From Thermoleophilia bacterium (lineage in GTDB: Bacteria > Actinomycetota > Thermoleophilia > Gaiellales > SKUG01): a stretch of DNA of 6,282 nt. Numbering within the stretch: the first letter of the stretch is position 1; every line of letters begins with the position of its first letter. The translations under genes and the position numbers were made by a program. The stretch lies in assembly GCA_007122215.1 (NCBI GenBank), contig SKUG01000045.1:1-6282 (forward strand). The letters run 5' to 3'. Of this stretch, positions 5,730 through 6,282 are shown piece by piece. The notes beneath the pieces are model-generated. The model was not told the origin of the DNA, searched no databases, and worked only from the letters and a program-made list of their open reading frames with translations.

Positions 5730-6282
5730 TGGTCCCCTGCGGATCCTGGTCGTTGCCGGAGGCACGGCCGGGCACGTGGCACCCGCGCTCGAGGTGGCCG
5801 GGGTCCTCGCGCAGCGTGGCTGCGAGGTCACGTGGGTCGGCAGCGCCGGGCGCGCAGAGGAGGACCTCGTGCCTGCTGCCGGGTACGAGCTCGACCTGCT
5901 GCCGGTGACCTGGCTGCCCCGGCGCCCCGGGCTGGCACAGGTCGAGGCCCTCGCACGCTCTGCCGCATCGCTGGTGGTGGCGTCGCGGATCATCCGCAGG
6001 CGGCGCCCGGACGCGATCCTGGCGGCAGGTGGCTACGTCGTCGCCCCCGTTGCCCCGGCGGCCCGACTGCAGCGCGTTCCGGTGGTGGTCACCGAGGCCG
6101 ATGCCCACCTGGGCCTTGCCAACCGGGTGGCGATGCGAACGGCACAGCGCCTGTGCACCACCTTCCCGATCCCGCGCCACGTGCTCGCGCAGGAGGTCAC
6201 CGGTCGTCCGGTTGCCGAGGCGTTCTTCACCACCAGGCGCGAGGAGGCCCGGCGCCAGCTCGACCTGCCTGCCGACGATCCC
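5719..6282 (+). CDS. murG: UDP-GlcNAc--lipid I N-acetylglucosamine transferase MurG, N-terminal part (3' end outside window)
   Basis: A GT28-family, GT-B-fold peripheral membrane enzyme adds GlcNAc to lipid I to form lipid II. The window holds 188 codons, essentially the N-terminal acceptor-binding domain; the family is about 350-380 residues. The glycine-rich loop GGTAGHVAPAL starts at residue 14 with H19 as the conserved histidine. AAGGYVVAP (102-110) matches the second glycine-rich block. At the position of the usual HEQN motif the sequence is TEAD (125-128), followed by the normally placed GLANR, so the locus is aligned but the motif is altered. The GTG at 5719 is preferred because the protein then begins just before the first beta strand and overlaps ftsW by 11 bases. 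An in-frame ATG at 5701 would add six residues (MPWTVA); neither has a clear SD. Translation is probably coupled to ftsW. The donor-binding domain cannot be judged. Confidence 0.94.
   Translation, partial: MSADGPLRILVVAGGTAGHVAPALEVAGVLAQRGCEVTWVGSAGRAEEDLVPAAGYELDLLPVTWLPRRPGLAQVEALARSAASLVVASRIIRRRRPDAILAAGGYVVAPVAPAARLQRVPVVVTEADAHLGLANRVAMRTAQRLCTTFPIPRHVLAQEVTGRPVAEAFFTTRREEARRQLDLPADDP

Noticed and set aside
5729..5731. ATG overlapping the ftsW stop (TGATG), looking like a murG start
   Set aside because: It is in a different frame from the MurG motifs; only ATG 5701 or GTG 5719 read into GGTAGH.
4383..5993. 536-codon open frame on the - strand across ftsW and the murG start
   Set aside because: It is antisense to conserved genes and has a biased His/Gln/Arg-rich translation without domains; it is a codon-bias artefact.
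1..6282. Mobile elements, CRISPR arrays, tRNA/rRNA, or a hidden novel system
   Set aside because: No transposase-like frames, terminal inverted repeats, regularly spaced repeats or RNA gene signatures were seen; almost all of the window is occupied by recognisable cell wall genes with uniform base composition.

Overview
The window is a high-GC bacterial chromosomal segment, all + strand, carrying part of a dcw (division and cell wall) cluster. The order is the 3' end of an HU-type DNA-binding protein gene, a strong terminator, murE, murF, mraY, a possible 12-codon leader ORF, ftsW, and the 5' part of murG, which runs off the right edge. No mobile element, CRISPR array, tRNA or rRNA is visible.

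Likely organism: a high-GC actinomycete-like bacterium. The Mur ligases and MurG (GGTAGH loop, TEAD in place of HEQN) look actinobacterial. From memory of the families, the class Thermoleophilia (Solirubrobacter/Patulibacter/Conexibacter relatives) fits best, but this is an inference of low to moderate confidence. MurE carries the DNPR motif, so meso-diaminopimelate peptidoglycan is expected.

Layout: the HU tail (to 176) is followed by a 13-bp perfect-stem terminator (220-252). The next ~80 bases hold a dyad and an apparent extended -10 element placed so that transcription would start at or next to the GTG of murE. murE (332-1825) and murF (1875-3335) are separated by 49 bases, with a similar -10-like box just before the murF ATG. 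mraY overlaps murF by 4 bases (ATGA) and has a good Shine-Dalgarno site. A 106-base gap between mraY and ftsW carries a hairpin with a duplicated right arm, a third -10-like box and a 12-codon ORF whose stop overlaps the ftsW start (TGATG). ftsW overlaps murG by 11 bases.

How the genes work together: MurE and MurF finish the cytoplasmic UDP-MurNAc-pentapeptide. MraY moves it to undecaprenyl phosphate as lipid I, and MurG adds GlcNAc to give lipid II. FtsW polymerises lipid II at the septum with its cognate class B PBP. murD, often found between mraY and ftsW, is absent from that position. The genes themselves are conserved housekeeping genes. The less ordinary features are the missing murD, the repeated SD-less starts with a nearby -10-like box, the short ORF before ftsW, and the HU gene directly upstream. 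I do not see a new biological system here.
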